From the NCBI GenBank assembly GCA_964492615.1, contig CAZBKZ010000002.1:62001-126000 (forward strand): DNA of 64,000 bases, in the 5' to 3' direction. Shown piece after piece: positions 35,798 through 43,494 of this stretch. This DNA is from JAABTH01 sp964492615. GTDB lineage: Bacteria; Bacillota; Dethiobacteria; DTU022. The notes under the pieces are model-generated. The model had not been told where the DNA came from, searched no databases, and was given only the letters and a program-made list of their open reading frames with translations. Each line of letters starts with the position of its first letter. The first letter of the stretch is position 1. The position numbers were made by a program, and so were the translations under genes.

Positions 35798-37492
35798 TTA
35801 TTTTTCATATGGAATACCTTTCTTCAATACAGCCCCCTTAGCGGCGGAACCTGCAAGCTGCCGGTAACGTTCAAGCAGGCCGGGAGCAAAAATCTTATTC
35901 GGGGGTGCCGGCTTGCGTCCGGAAAGTACCTTTTCTTCTACCATCAGGTCGATATGTCTGTCGGGAATACTGATTTTGATCAGGTCGCCTTTTTCGACCA
36001 GAGGTAACAGGCCGCCTGCTGCTGCTTCGGGTGAAACATGGCCGATACACATTCCCCGCGATGAGCCGGAAAAGCGGCCATCGGTAATTACGGCGGCTCC
36101 ACTGTTCATTCCCGAAAGCAGGGAGCTCAGCATGTGCATTTCTCGCATACCAGGTCCCCCGGCCGGTCCTTCATAACGGACAACTACCAGATCCTTTTTA
36201 TTTATTTTTCCAGCCAGCGCAGCCCTGACAGCTTCTTCCATGGAGTCAAATGGAAGAGCCGGTCCTTCCATGCGATCGGGACAACCTCTCAGGGCACCGG
36301 TTTTAATAACCGCTCCTTCCGGGGCCAGGTTGCCGTATAAGACAGCCAGACCACCCCCTGAGTGGAGAGGTTTATCCAGCGGTCGGATTACCCTGTTACC
36401 CCGGATGGGTAACCGTTTTCGGAGGTATATATCAATGGCCTCGCCAAGCTTAACACCGCCTACAGTTTTTACTTCCATGTTAACTAAAGGAGTAAGTTCT
36501 CTTAAAAGCGCCGGGATACCTCCTTCGTGGTAGAGCTCAGAAAGGGGGTAATTACCGCCGGGCAGCAGATCACAAAGATGAGGAACTTTTGTTGAAAGTT
36601 GCTCAAAGTCAGAAAGATCAAGTTTTAGCTCAGCCTCATTTGCCAGGGCAAGGAGGTGAAGAATGCTGTTGGTTGATCCGCCCAGGGCCATATCGGTAGT
36701 TATGGCATTAAGCAGCGAATCTCTCGTAATAATATTCCTGGAATTTATTCCGCTTTCTATCAATCTTATAATGGTTTCACCGGAGGCGCGGGACAACCTT
36801 ATCTTTTCTGCGCTCCTGGCAGGTGATGCTCCCATGCCAGGCAGAGTCATCCCCAGCGATTCTGCCAGGCACGACATTGTATTGGCAGTGCCCAGCATGG
36901 AACAGCTGCCGGCTCCGGGTATGGCTGCTTCCTCAATGGCTTCCAGTTCAGATTTACTGATTTTTCCCGATACCGCCGCTCCGGCCAGCTCGCGCATGCT
37001 GCTCAGGGTCAAATTTTCATAAGTGCCGCAGCGGCCTGCTTCCATACAGCCGGATGTTACCATAATTGCAGGAATATTGAGACGAAGGGCAGCCATTAAC
37101 TGACCTGGTACTATTTTGTCACAGCCACAGAGCAGGACCAGCCCATCCAAACAGTGGGATCTGGCCATTATTTCTATGGTATCGGCAATATTCTCCCGGC
37201 TCGGCAGAGAATAACTCATTCCGGTATGTCCCTGGGCCAGGCCGTCACATACGGCACAGGTGTGAAATTCTCGTGCAATACCACCCCCGGAATGTATCCC
37301 TTCGCGAATAGCTGCAGCCATTTCATTAAGATGGATATGCCCCGGAACTATATCGGTCCAGGAATTAGCCACCCCGATAAGAGGTTTTTCAAGATCGGTG
37401 CGGTTAAGTCCCAGGCCGAGCAGAAGCGCCCGATGAGCTGCTCTTTCCGGACCCTGCGTCAAATTAAAAGCTGATTTATTAGCCATGATCAC
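35798..37492 (-). CDS. Dihydroxy-acid dehydratase family protein (IlvD/Edd)
   Basis: A 564-aa Fe-S dehydratase that removes water from 2,3-dihydroxy acids or sugar acids. Cluster and metal motifs: CAVCDGLAQGHTGMSYSLPS, CGCDKIVPGQ and GAGSCSMLGTANTMSCLAES; the C-terminal GRFSGSSRGMCIGHVSPEA is intact. Overall it is closest to IlvD, but the neighbours are a Gfo/Idh dehydrogenase and a TPP enzyme without ilvN, ilvC or leu genes, so a sugar-acid or polyol substrate is as likely as valine/isoleucine synthesis. The GTG start at 37492 follows GGGAGGCG; an ATG lies two codons later. Confidence 0.82.
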   Translation of the reverse strand: MIMANKSAFNLTQGPERAAHRALLLGLGLNRTDLEKPLIGVANSWTDIVPGHIHLNEMAAAIREGIHSGGGIAREFHTCAVCDGLAQGHTGMSYSLPSRENIADTIEIMARSHCLDGLVLLCGCDKIVPGQLMAALRLNIPAIMVTSGCMEAGRCGTYENLTLSSMRELAGAAVSGKISKSELEAIEEAAIPGAGSCSMLGTANTMSCLAESLGMTLPGMGASPARSAEKIRLSRASGETIIRLIESGINSRNIITRDSLLNAITTDMALGGSTNSILHLLALANEAELKLDLSDFEQLSTKVPHLCDLLPGGNYPLSELYHEGGIPALLRELTPLVNMEVKTVGGVKLGEAIDIYLRKRLPIRGNRVIRPLDKPLHSGGGLAVLYGNLAPEGAVIKTGALRGCPDRMEGPALPFDSMEEAVRAALAGKINKKDLVVVRYEGPAGGPGMREMHMLSSLLSGMNSGAAVITDGRFSGSSRGMCIGHVSPEAAAGGLLPLVEKGDLIKISIPDRHIDLMVEEKVLSGRKPAPPNKIFAPGLLERYRQLAGSAAKGAVLKKGIPYEK

Positions 37493-37560
37493 AAAAACGC
37501 CTCCCTGGAAAAAGTCATTTCAGGATTTTTTAGATAAATTCAGATCTCAAAAATAGTTAC

Positions 37561-38619
37561 TTATATTTTCACACTGCAGCCCCTGGCAGACGACTCCTGA
37601 ACAGCCAGGGTCAGGGCCAGGGCGTTTCTTCCTGCCAGAGAATCAAGGCGGGGTTGACGGCCTTCTGAAATTGCCTCCAGCATATCTTCAGTTGCCAACC
37701 TAAAGCTCTCTTCCCATGCAGCCGAAATATTTTCATAAGCCGTGGTTATTCCCTTTTTATAAAGTTCAAGAGGCGGGCGGTTCTGGAGGCGGCCGGTACA
37801 ACGGTTAACAAATATAATGCCACTTGTCCCGGTTATTTCCAGGCGGCTTTCGTCGGCATAATGTTTCGTATCAATTTCCAACTCCGGGGCCATAACGACA
37901 TCCATAACTCCGTAGGCTCTGCCCCGGCTGTATTTCCACATGATCATTGATGGAACATTTACTTTGAGGCCGCTACCGGGAATAATTTCGCTGTAATCTG
38001 TCCAGGCGAATACTTGTTCTACTGCACCGAGCAGGTAAAGGATTAGGGAAAAATTATGGTAATTGTGATCAAACATAATTGGGCAGCCTCCGCCAGTTTG
38101 CGGGTTAAAACGCCACTGCCATGCATCAAGCGGTATGTCCCAGGCAGCGGGGCTGCAGCCACAGCGCACCCTCAGATTAACCGACAGCGGTTCACCGATA
38201 TCCCCGTTTTCAATCATTTCCCTGGCTTTGACATATGGCGGGTAATAAACAAAATTTTCGTATACCCTGAAGATGGTTTCAGAAGCTTTTACTGCTGCCA
38301 CAATCCTGTCAGCTTCATCCAGATTTATAGCCATTGGTTTCTGCAGTGAAACATGTTTGCCCGCTTCAATGGCGGCAATTGCCATATCACAATGCAGATG
38401 ATGGGGGGTAAGGATTTCAATCAGGTCTACTTCAGGGTCGGCCAGGATATCTTTGTAACTGCTGTATATTTTTTCTGCCTGCCACAATGCTGCTTTGGCG
38501 GCAGCTTTTTCATGATCAGGATCATAAAGCCCGTAAATCCTGCCTTTTCTACTATGGTGGTAACCAAGGGCGTGCAGATCGGATATTCGTCCACAGCCTG
38601 CGAAGACTGTTTTTATCAT
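37561..38619 (-). CDS. Gfo/Idh/MocA family oxidoreductase
   Basis: An NAD(P)-dependent dehydrogenase of the glucose-fructose oxidoreductase/inositol dehydrogenase family. The Rossmann start is FAGCGRISDLHALGYH; the family motif normally written EKP reads QKP in EAGKHVSLQKPMAINLDEA, and the catalytic-region His lies in MFDHNYHNFSLILYL. 352 aa is normal. Lies 21 bases after the TPP-enzyme gene and 68 before the dehydratase, an apparent operon. Substrate probably a sugar, inositol or sugar acid. Confidence 0.85.
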   Translation of the reverse strand: MIKTVFAGCGRISDLHALGYHHSRKGRIYGLYDPDHEKAAAKAALWQAEKIYSSYKDILADPEVDLIEILTPHHLHCDMAIAAIEAGKHVSLQKPMAINLDEADRIVAAVKASETIFRVYENFVYYPPYVKAREMIENGDIGEPLSVNLRVRCGCSPAAWDIPLDAWQWRFNPQTGGGCPIMFDHNYHNFSLILYLLGAVEQVFAWTDYSEIIPGSGLKVNVPSMIMWKYSRGRAYGVMDVVMAPELEIDTKHYADESRLEITGTSGIIFVNRCTGRLQNRPPLELYKKGITTAYENISAAWEESFRLATEDMLEAISEGRQPRLDSLAGRNALALTLAVQESSARGCSVKI

Positions 38620-38640
38620 GGTTAGAACCCCCAGGTTTTA

Positions 38641-40443
38641 TTATTGTCCTAGCTCTTCTTCACTGCGGGCCCGGGTATATTCACTGCGGATATCTTTCAG
38701 ATATTCCGGTACAGGCACATCCCACCACCCTGTTGCTTTTCCACCGGACCAGGGGTAGTTGCGGTTGACCATAACCTCCAGTAAATATATTTTATTTGAA
38801 GCTAACGCTTTTGCCAGTGCCGGCGCCACCTCACCAGGATTTGATACTCTCGTTGATTCAACCCCAAATGCTTTTGCCAGCTCTTTAAAATCGGGAGTAA
38901 CTATTTCTCCCGAGTGGCTGCGGAACTCCGTGGCGAAACGCCTCGCTTCCCCGTATACGTCGTGTTGGAGATCGCGGATTGATAAGAATCCGCCGTTGTT
39001 CAGAACGATTACGACCACGGGTATATTGTATTGAACCGCGGTAGCCAGTTCCTGCCCGGTCATCAGGAAATCACCATCGCCAACCAGGGCAACCACAGCC
39101 TGCCCGGGCTTGGCCAGCTTAACTCCAAGGGCTGCCGGGAGTGAAAAGCCCATTGTCGAAAAGCCGCCGGTTGTCACCAGGGTACCCGGTTCATAGAAAG
39201 GGAATTCCTGGAATACCTGGGCCTGACTGTGACCTGAAGAGGTTACCAGGTAACCGTCTCTTGGCAAAACGGAACGGATTTCAGCCAGAGCACGGGAAAC
39301 AGTAACAGGGCTGAGATCATCACCACGCAGCGCTGCCAGTTCCTGTAGCCAGCGGCTGCGTATATTCTCTATTTCAATGGTATAAGGCTCATTTCTATAA
39401 TCAAACCCAGTTTTCCCAACCTCTTCGTTTATTGAAGCTAAGGCTATTTTTGCATCACCGGTTAAACCGATCTCCACCGGATAGTTCTTGCCGATTTCGG
39501 CCGGGTCCAGGTCCAGATGAATCAATTTTGCAGGTGGTATATTGAAGCTCGAATTACGGCGATATGAGGAGGTGGTTTCGTCTGCGAATCGGCAACCTGC
39601 TGCTAATATAACATCTGCCCTCGAAGCCAGGGTATTTCCGCAGGTTGTCCCCTTGGAGCCGGCGTGCCAGGCATAGAGAGGGTGGTCCTCGGGAAATGCG
39701 CTTTTCCCAGCCATGGTGGTAATTACAGCAGCACCTGTTCGCTCGGCAAGTTTGATCAGTTCTGCTGAAGCGCCTGAACGAAGAATTCCTCCACCGGCCA
39801 GGATAAGCGGACGCTTTGCATTGGTTAGAAGGCCGGCTGCTTTCGATATATCGGCCGGGTCTGGGCGGCAGGACAATGCGGGGTGGTCAAATCGCAGACT
39901 TTCCCCTTTAACATCTGCACTTTCTGCCTGCACATCCATGGGCAGGGCAATTGTCGCCGGCCCGGGCCTGCCATGGCGCATGGCCAGAAAAGATCGATTC
40001 AGGGCATGGGGCAGTTGTTCAACCCGCCCTGCCAGTTGAGAAAAACGGGTCAGCGGGCGCAGGGCATTCAATGAGTCTGCAGCCCGGTTGCGTTCTATTT
40101 CCTGCAGAACACCTTTTCCGAACATATAAGTATGCGTTTCACCAATCAGGGCCAACATTGCGGTCGAATCAACATAAGATGTGGCCAACCCGATAGCAAG
40201 GTTTAAAGCTCCCGGGCCGATAGAAGTAAAAATAGCAGCCGGTTTGCCGTTAACCCGGTAATAACCGTCAGCCATGTGTGCTGCACTTTGTTCATGTCTG
40301 ACCAGGTAAAGCGGTAGCTTCTCTCTATATTCATAAAAAGCATCGACCAGGGCAAGGCAACCATGACCGGGAATTCCCGCTACCCAGGGAACACCGTTTT
40401 CGATCAAGGCCCGGGTTATAATTTGTCCTCCTGTTAAACGCAT
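38641..40443 (-). CDS. Thiamine pyrophosphate-dependent enzyme (acetolactate synthase-like)
   Basis: A 600-aa TPP enzyme with the three-domain fold of acetolactate synthase, IolD and similar enzymes. The TPP-activating Glu lies in VRHEQSAAHMADGYYR; the central domain has RPLILAGGGILRSG; the TPP/Mg motif is VALVGDGDFLMTGQEL with the following VIVLNN. No regulatory ilvN accompanies it, and the central domain is not the FAD-type seen in IlvB as far as I can tell. First gene of a three-gene minus-strand operon facing a symporter gene, so a catabolic lyase or hydrolase role is inferred. Confidence 0.82.
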   Translation of the reverse strand: MRLTGGQIITRALIENGVPWVAGIPGHGCLALVDAFYEYREKLPLYLVRHEQSAAHMADGYYRVNGKPAAIFTSIGPGALNLAIGLATSYVDSTAMLALIGETHTYMFGKGVLQEIERNRAADSLNALRPLTRFSQLAGRVEQLPHALNRSFLAMRHGRPGPATIALPMDVQAESADVKGESLRFDHPALSCRPDPADISKAAGLLTNAKRPLILAGGGILRSGASAELIKLAERTGAAVITTMAGKSAFPEDHPLYAWHAGSKGTTCGNTLASRADVILAAGCRFADETTSSYRRNSSFNIPPAKLIHLDLDPAEIGKNYPVEIGLTGDAKIALASINEEVGKTGFDYRNEPYTIEIENIRSRWLQELAALRGDDLSPVTVSRALAEIRSVLPRDGYLVTSSGHSQAQVFQEFPFYEPGTLVTTGGFSTMGFSLPAALGVKLAKPGQAVVALVGDGDFLMTGQELATAVQYNIPVVVIVLNNGGFLSIRDLQHDVYGEARRFATEFRSHSGEIVTPDFKELAKAFGVESTRVSNPGEVAPALAKALASNKIYLLEVMVNRNYPWSGGKATGWWDVPVPEYLKDIRSEYTRARSEEELGQ

Positions 40444-40530
40444 TACGCATACAGCCTCCTTGACTTCATTTAACCATATATTAACAATAAATAATATTTC
40501 GCGCTATCTAAAGGAATTCCTGCCTGACAG

Positions 40531-40560
40531 TTAGAATTGTCTAAACAATCCTCTTATAGT
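40531..40560 (+). promoter_or_regulatory. Putative promoter and operator of the symporter gene
   Basis: TTAGAA at 40531-40536 and TATAGT at 40555-40560 are spaced 18 bases. An inverted repeat ATTGT-CTAA-ACAAT (40536-40549) lies between them, where a repressor could block RNA polymerase. It is in the divergent region between the TPP-enzyme operon and the symporter. Confidence 0.45.
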
Positions 40561-40668
40561 AGAATTGATGAAGATAGTAATTGACTGCTGCAGGCTGAGT
40601 ATATCCAGGAATTTCGGTGGGTCTGAACCGGATTGTGAAAAGATTACCTGAAGAAAGCAGGTGTGCTC

Positions 40669-42039
40669 TTGGCTGAGTATATTGAAAAAGTAGAACTACA
40701 CGAAGGAAAGCTTTCATTTTGGACCAAGTTCGGTTTTGGTATATGTGACCTGGGTGGTAACCTCTTTTTTACAATGATGGGTTTTTACCTGCTCTATTTT
40801 ATGACTGATGTGGTTGGTTTGGCAGCGGGTCTGGCAGGTACGGCCCTGATGATTGGTAAAGTATGGGATGCGATTACAGATCCGACAATCGGTTACCTGT
40901 CGGATAGAACCAGGTCACGCTGGGGAAGAAGAAGGCCTTACATGTTCATCGGTTCTTTTTTGCTTTTTGGAATGATGATTGTCATGTTCACCGCTCCCGA
41001 GCTGGGAAGCCAGGGGCAGTATTTCGCCTGGGCGGCAATTATGTACTGCCTGCTCTGTACTGCTTACACCCTGGTTAATATTCCTTATGGCGCTTTAACG
41101 CCTGAACTGACCACCGATTACAATGAAAGAACTGTAGTGAATGCTTTTCGTATGAGTAGCGCGGTGATCGGAACCCTGGTCGGAGCCGGACTGGTTTTAC
41201 CCATAGTTGGTCTTGCAGCAAGTGTAAAAGCAGGTTGGACCCTGACTGGGGTCGTTATGGGAGCAATTATGATGGTAACGGCCCTGGTTACAGTATTTTC
41301 AGTCCGGGAACCTGTTCACGGAGAGCTGCCTCCACGACAGAATATATTCAAATCTTACGCCCAGGTGCTTGGCATGAAGGCATTTCTAACCTGCCTGATC
41401 CCTTGGACTATGCACATTACCGGGGTTACAATAATCCAGGGAGCCCTGCTCTATTTTTACATCTATCTTTTCGGCAGTGAGAGTGGTTTTCAACTTGCCC
41501 TTGTTGCCCTGCTGGTCAGTTCAATGGTATTCATTCCTGTTTGGACTGTGATATCGGGTAAAATCGGTAAAAAGAAAAGCTATAACATCGGTATGGCAAT
41601 CGTTGCCCTTGCAGTTATGATACTTTTCTTGATTGGTAACAGGGTGGCGATGGAGTTTACTTATTTAATAATGGTCTTTGCAGGATTTGGTTTTGCCACC
41701 CAGTATGTTATGCCATATGCTATTGTCCCTGATGTAGTGGAATATGATTATGCCGAAAATGGGGTTAGAAGAGAAGGAGTTTTTTACGGTCTCTGGACCT
41801 TAACCAGTAAAATTGGCCAGGCCTTCGCCATTGCATTGAGCGGGTGGACCTTGAGCGCTTTCGGGTATATTCCTGATGTTGCCCAGAGTGATCTTTCGCT
41901 GCTCGGGATTAGGCTTCTATGCGGCCCCATCCCGGTGGTCTTTTTTGTTATAGGTATTATTGTTCTCGCTTTTTACCCCATAACCAGGGAGAAGTATGAA
42001 GAAATTTTACAGAAGATTGCTCTTCGTGATGCGAAATAG
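40669..42039 (+). CDS. GPH-family sugar/glycoside:cation symporter (MFS fold)
   Basis: A 12-helix transporter of the glycoside-pentoside-hexuronide group. Hallmarks: FGICDLGGNLFFTMMGFYLL at the start, WDAITDPTIGYLSDRTRSRWGRRRPYM in the first cytoplasmic loop and VPDVVEYDYAENGVRREG in the second half. AGGTG at 40659-40663 supports TTG 40669 (456 aa); the GTG at 40663 is an alternative. Divergent from the TPP-enzyme/dehydrogenase/dehydratase operon, whose substrate it probably imports. Confidence 0.9.
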   Translation: MAEYIEKVELHEGKLSFWTKFGFGICDLGGNLFFTMMGFYLLYFMTDVVGLAAGLAGTALMIGKVWDAITDPTIGYLSDRTRSRWGRRRPYMFIGSFLLFGMMIVMFTAPELGSQGQYFAWAAIMYCLLCTAYTLVNIPYGALTPELTTDYNERTVVNAFRMSSAVIGTLVGAGLVLPIVGLAASVKAGWTLTGVVMGAIMMVTALVTVFSVREPVHGELPPRQNIFKSYAQVLGMKAFLTCLIPWTMHITGVTIIQGALLYFYIYLFGSESGFQLALVALLVSSMVFIPVWTVISGKIGKKKSYNIGMAIVALAVMILFLIGNRVAMEFTYLIMVFAGFGFATQYVMPYAIVPDVVEYDYAENGVRREGVFYGLWTLTSKIGQAFAIALSGWTLSAFGYIPDVAQSDLSLLGIRLLCGPIPVVFFVIGIIVLAFYPITREKYEEILQKIALRDAK

Positions 42040-42040
42040 C

Positions 42041-42069
42041 TTGACGGGCATAGCTTCATTAAGTATAAT
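42041..42069 (+). promoter_or_regulatory. Sigma-A promoter of tRNA-Asn
   Basis: TTGACG at 42041-42046 and a perfect TATAAT at 42064-42069, spaced 17 bases, lie 18 bases before the tRNA; the promoter starts just after the symporter stop. Confidence 0.88.
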
Positions 42070-42087
42070 AACTAATGCTGGTGATGC

Positions 42088-42162
42088 TCCTCAGTAGCTC
42101 AATGGCAGAGCGACCGGCTGTTAACCGGTAGGTTGCAGGTTCGAGTCCTGCCTGGGGAGCCA
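42088..42162 (+). tRNA. tRNA-Asn (GTT)
   Basis: Cloverleaf with acceptor arms TCCTCAG and CTGGGGA, anticodon GTT at 42120-42122 in loop CTGTTAA, T arm GGTTCGAGTCC, and encoded CCA. Terminator directly after. Confidence 0.97.
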
Positions 42163-42169
42163 GAAAAAC

Positions 42170-42202
42170 AACGGTACTTCTTCAAGAAGTACCGTTTTTT
42201 TA
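42170..42202 (+). terminator. Terminator after tRNA-Asn
   Basis: An 11-bp stem (AACGGTACTTC with GAAGTACCGTT) and short loop, followed by seven or more T residues. Confidence 0.92.
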
Positions 42203-42218
42203 TTAAGCGGCTTATTTG

Positions 42219-42899
42219 TTAAGCTAATCTTTTATCCCTGCGCCATTCGCAGCGGTTTCGTTTAGAACAGAAATCACAGGGAGAAACTGCATCGTTTAAG
42301 TTTTTACCCCGGGGAATTACAAGGGATACAGATTTGCGGGGAATCATCAGGAAGCTGGTTGTCAGTCTGACCCCGATTTTTTCAGCCGGTAAGACAGAGA
42401 AAACCTGACCCTGCTGCTCGATCGGCCATCCTTCCTGCCCGGGCTGGGCCCGCATACCGAGATCAAGGCCGAGCTTATAGGCCTCCGAGCTGATAATATC
42501 TTCTACCTTCTGGCTCACTTTACCGACAGCGGCAATACCTGCTCCGTCAAGAGCCAGTGCTTTTACAGGATTTTCCTTCATCATTTCAGCAACTCTTTCT
42601 TCAAGAGCTTCGCCGATAGTACAGATTGCTATATTCAGGTGATCTGCCCCGGACAAAGCTTTTGCAACAAGGGTTCCTTCAAAAGCCCCGCCTTCGAAAA
42701 AGATAGTTTTATGTTCAAAATTCGTTACCCGGGCAGCTGTGTAAAGAGCAGCAGGTTTAAGAAGTGAGTGAGTCTCTTCCAGGACCGATTCAGCAGTTTC
42801 AGAAAGTCGGGCGGATGCGCGTTCAGGATCGATACCCTGTCCTTTCAATACATCTTTATAAGTTAGATTAATATTAAAATCTTTTACTTCGTTATACAT
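42219..42899 (-). CDS. B12-dependent methionine synthase activation-domain protein
   Basis: A 226-aa protein resembling the SAM-binding reactivation domain of cobalamin-dependent methionine synthase: RAQPGQEGWPIEQQGQVF, then GVRLTTSFLMIPRKSVSLVI, and a C-terminal Cys cluster CDFCSKRNRC that could hold an Fe-S centre. In anaerobes such stand-alone domains accompany split MetH systems or corrinoid methyltransferases and are thought to help re-reduce Co(II) corrinoid. No metH core is adjacent; mttB is about 20 kb away. It lies on the minus strand between tRNA genes. Confidence 0.75.
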   Translation of the reverse strand: MYNEVKDFNINLTYKDVLKGQGIDPERASARLSETAESVLEETHSLLKPAALYTAARVTNFEHKTIFFEGGAFEGTLVAKALSGADHLNIAICTIGEALEERVAEMMKENPVKALALDGAGIAAVGKVSQKVEDIISSEAYKLGLDLGMRAQPGQEGWPIEQQGQVFSVLPAEKIGVRLTTSFLMIPRKSVSLVIPRGKNLNDAVSPCDFCSKRNRCEWRRDKRLA

Positions 42900-42956
42900 G
42901 TCGAATGCCTCCTGTTGTGAAAAAGCCTTTTTTTATTTTATCCTCTTTTTAAATTC

Positions 42957-42986
42957 TTGACAACGATCTGCAGGGTATGTTACACT
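42957..42986 (+). promoter_or_regulatory. Promoter of the Met-Glu-Val tRNA cluster
   Basis: TTGACA at 42957-42962 and an extended -10 TGTTACACT (hexamer 42981-42986), spaced 18 bases, precede the first tRNA. Confidence 0.75.
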
Positions 42987-43039
42987 CATATAGCTGTATG
43001 AGCAATTATATTTTAAAGTCACTCAATTATTGAAGACGA

Positions 43040-43115
43040 GGGCCCATAGCTCAGCTGGAAGAGCTACCGGCTCATAACCGGTTGGTCCCAGGTTCGAGCC
43101 CTGGTGGGCCCACCA
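43040..43115 (+). tRNA. tRNA-Met (CAT)
   Basis: Acceptor GGGCCCA/TGGGCCC, anticodon CAT at 43073-43075, T arm GGTTCGAGCCC and encoded CCA. The acceptor begins with a G-C pair, so it is not an initiator tRNA. A lysidine-modified Ile(CAT) identity cannot be excluded by eye. Confidence 0.88.
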
Positions 43116-43120
43116 TTCCT

Positions 43121-43196
43121 GGCCCCTTCGTCTAATCGGTTAGGACACCAGCCTTTCAAGCTGGCAGCAGGGGTTCGAATCCCCTAGGGGTCACCA
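43121..43196 (+). tRNA. tRNA-Glu (TTC)
   Basis: Acceptor GGCCCCT/AGGGGTC, anticodon TTC at 43155-43157, T arm GGTTCGAATCC and encoded CCA; five bases after tRNA-Met. Confidence 0.96.
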
Positions 43197-43202
43197 CTAT
43201 TT

Positions 43203-43278
43203 GGGCGAATAGCTCAGCTGGGAGAGCACCTGCCTTACAAGCAGGGGGTCACAGGTTCAAGCCCTGTTTCGCCCACCA
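43203..43278 (+). tRNA. tRNA-Val (TAC)
   Basis: Acceptor GGGCGAA/TTCGCCC, anticodon TAC at 43236-43238, T arm GGTTCAAGCCC and encoded CCA; last of the three-tRNA transcript. Confidence 0.96.
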
Positions 43279-43284
43279 GCAGAC

Positions 43285-43312
43285 AAAGCATCGGGATACC
43301 CCGGTGCTTTTG
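43285..43312 (+). terminator. Terminator of the tRNA cluster
   Basis: An 11-bp stem (AAAGCATCGGG with CCCGGTGCTTT, one G-U pair) and a 4-base loop, ending in a short T run. Confidence 0.85.
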
Positions 43313-43345
43313 CTTATGCCGGCATAAAAATGGGCTCGGGATCTA

Positions 43346-43374
43346 TTTACAAAAGCCCCTTCCCGTGGTATTAT
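43346..43374 (+). promoter_or_regulatory. Sigma-A promoter of the riboswitch transcript
   Basis: TTTACA at 43346-43351 and TATTAT at 43369-43374 are spaced by 17 bases, placing the start of transcription about 43381, just before the aptamer. Confidence 0.7.
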
Positions 43375-43387
43375 AAACGGCAGAAAT

Positions 43388-43489
43388 ATATCTCTACCGA
43401 ATTGGCGCCCCTTCCGAAAGGATGGTTAGCAAAGCCATGGGTCTAATGCTCTGATGAGCTATGATCTCCAGGCTGCCGAAGGGAGATAT
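43388..43489 (+). ncRNA. GEMM (c-di-GMP-I-like) riboswitch
   Basis: The leader contains a CTTCC-GAAA-GGATGG stem-loop (the tetraloop arm), then TTAGCAAAGCCATGGGTCTAA and, after a variable hairpin, ATGATCTCCAGGCTGCC, the arrangement of the c-di-GMP-I aptamer in which GCAAAGCC and GGCTGCC close the second arm. Outer arms ATATCT (43388-43393) and AGATAT (43484-43489) can pair as P1. The usual GGCAAA in the first junction reads GGCGCC here, so it is a variant. The GGGAG at 43481-43485, a ribosome-binding site for TTG 43495, overlaps P1, suggesting translational control. Confidence 0.7.
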
Positions 43490-43494
43490 TTTTA

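Noticed and set aside
36663..37022. Plus-strand gene opposite the dehydratase
   Set aside because: Antisense shadow frame without family resemblance.
35798..40443. Valine/isoleucine biosynthesis operon
   Set aside because: IlvB- and IlvD-like genes occur, but there is no ilvN, ilvC or leu gene, a Gfo/Idh gene lies between them and a sugar-type symporter faces them.
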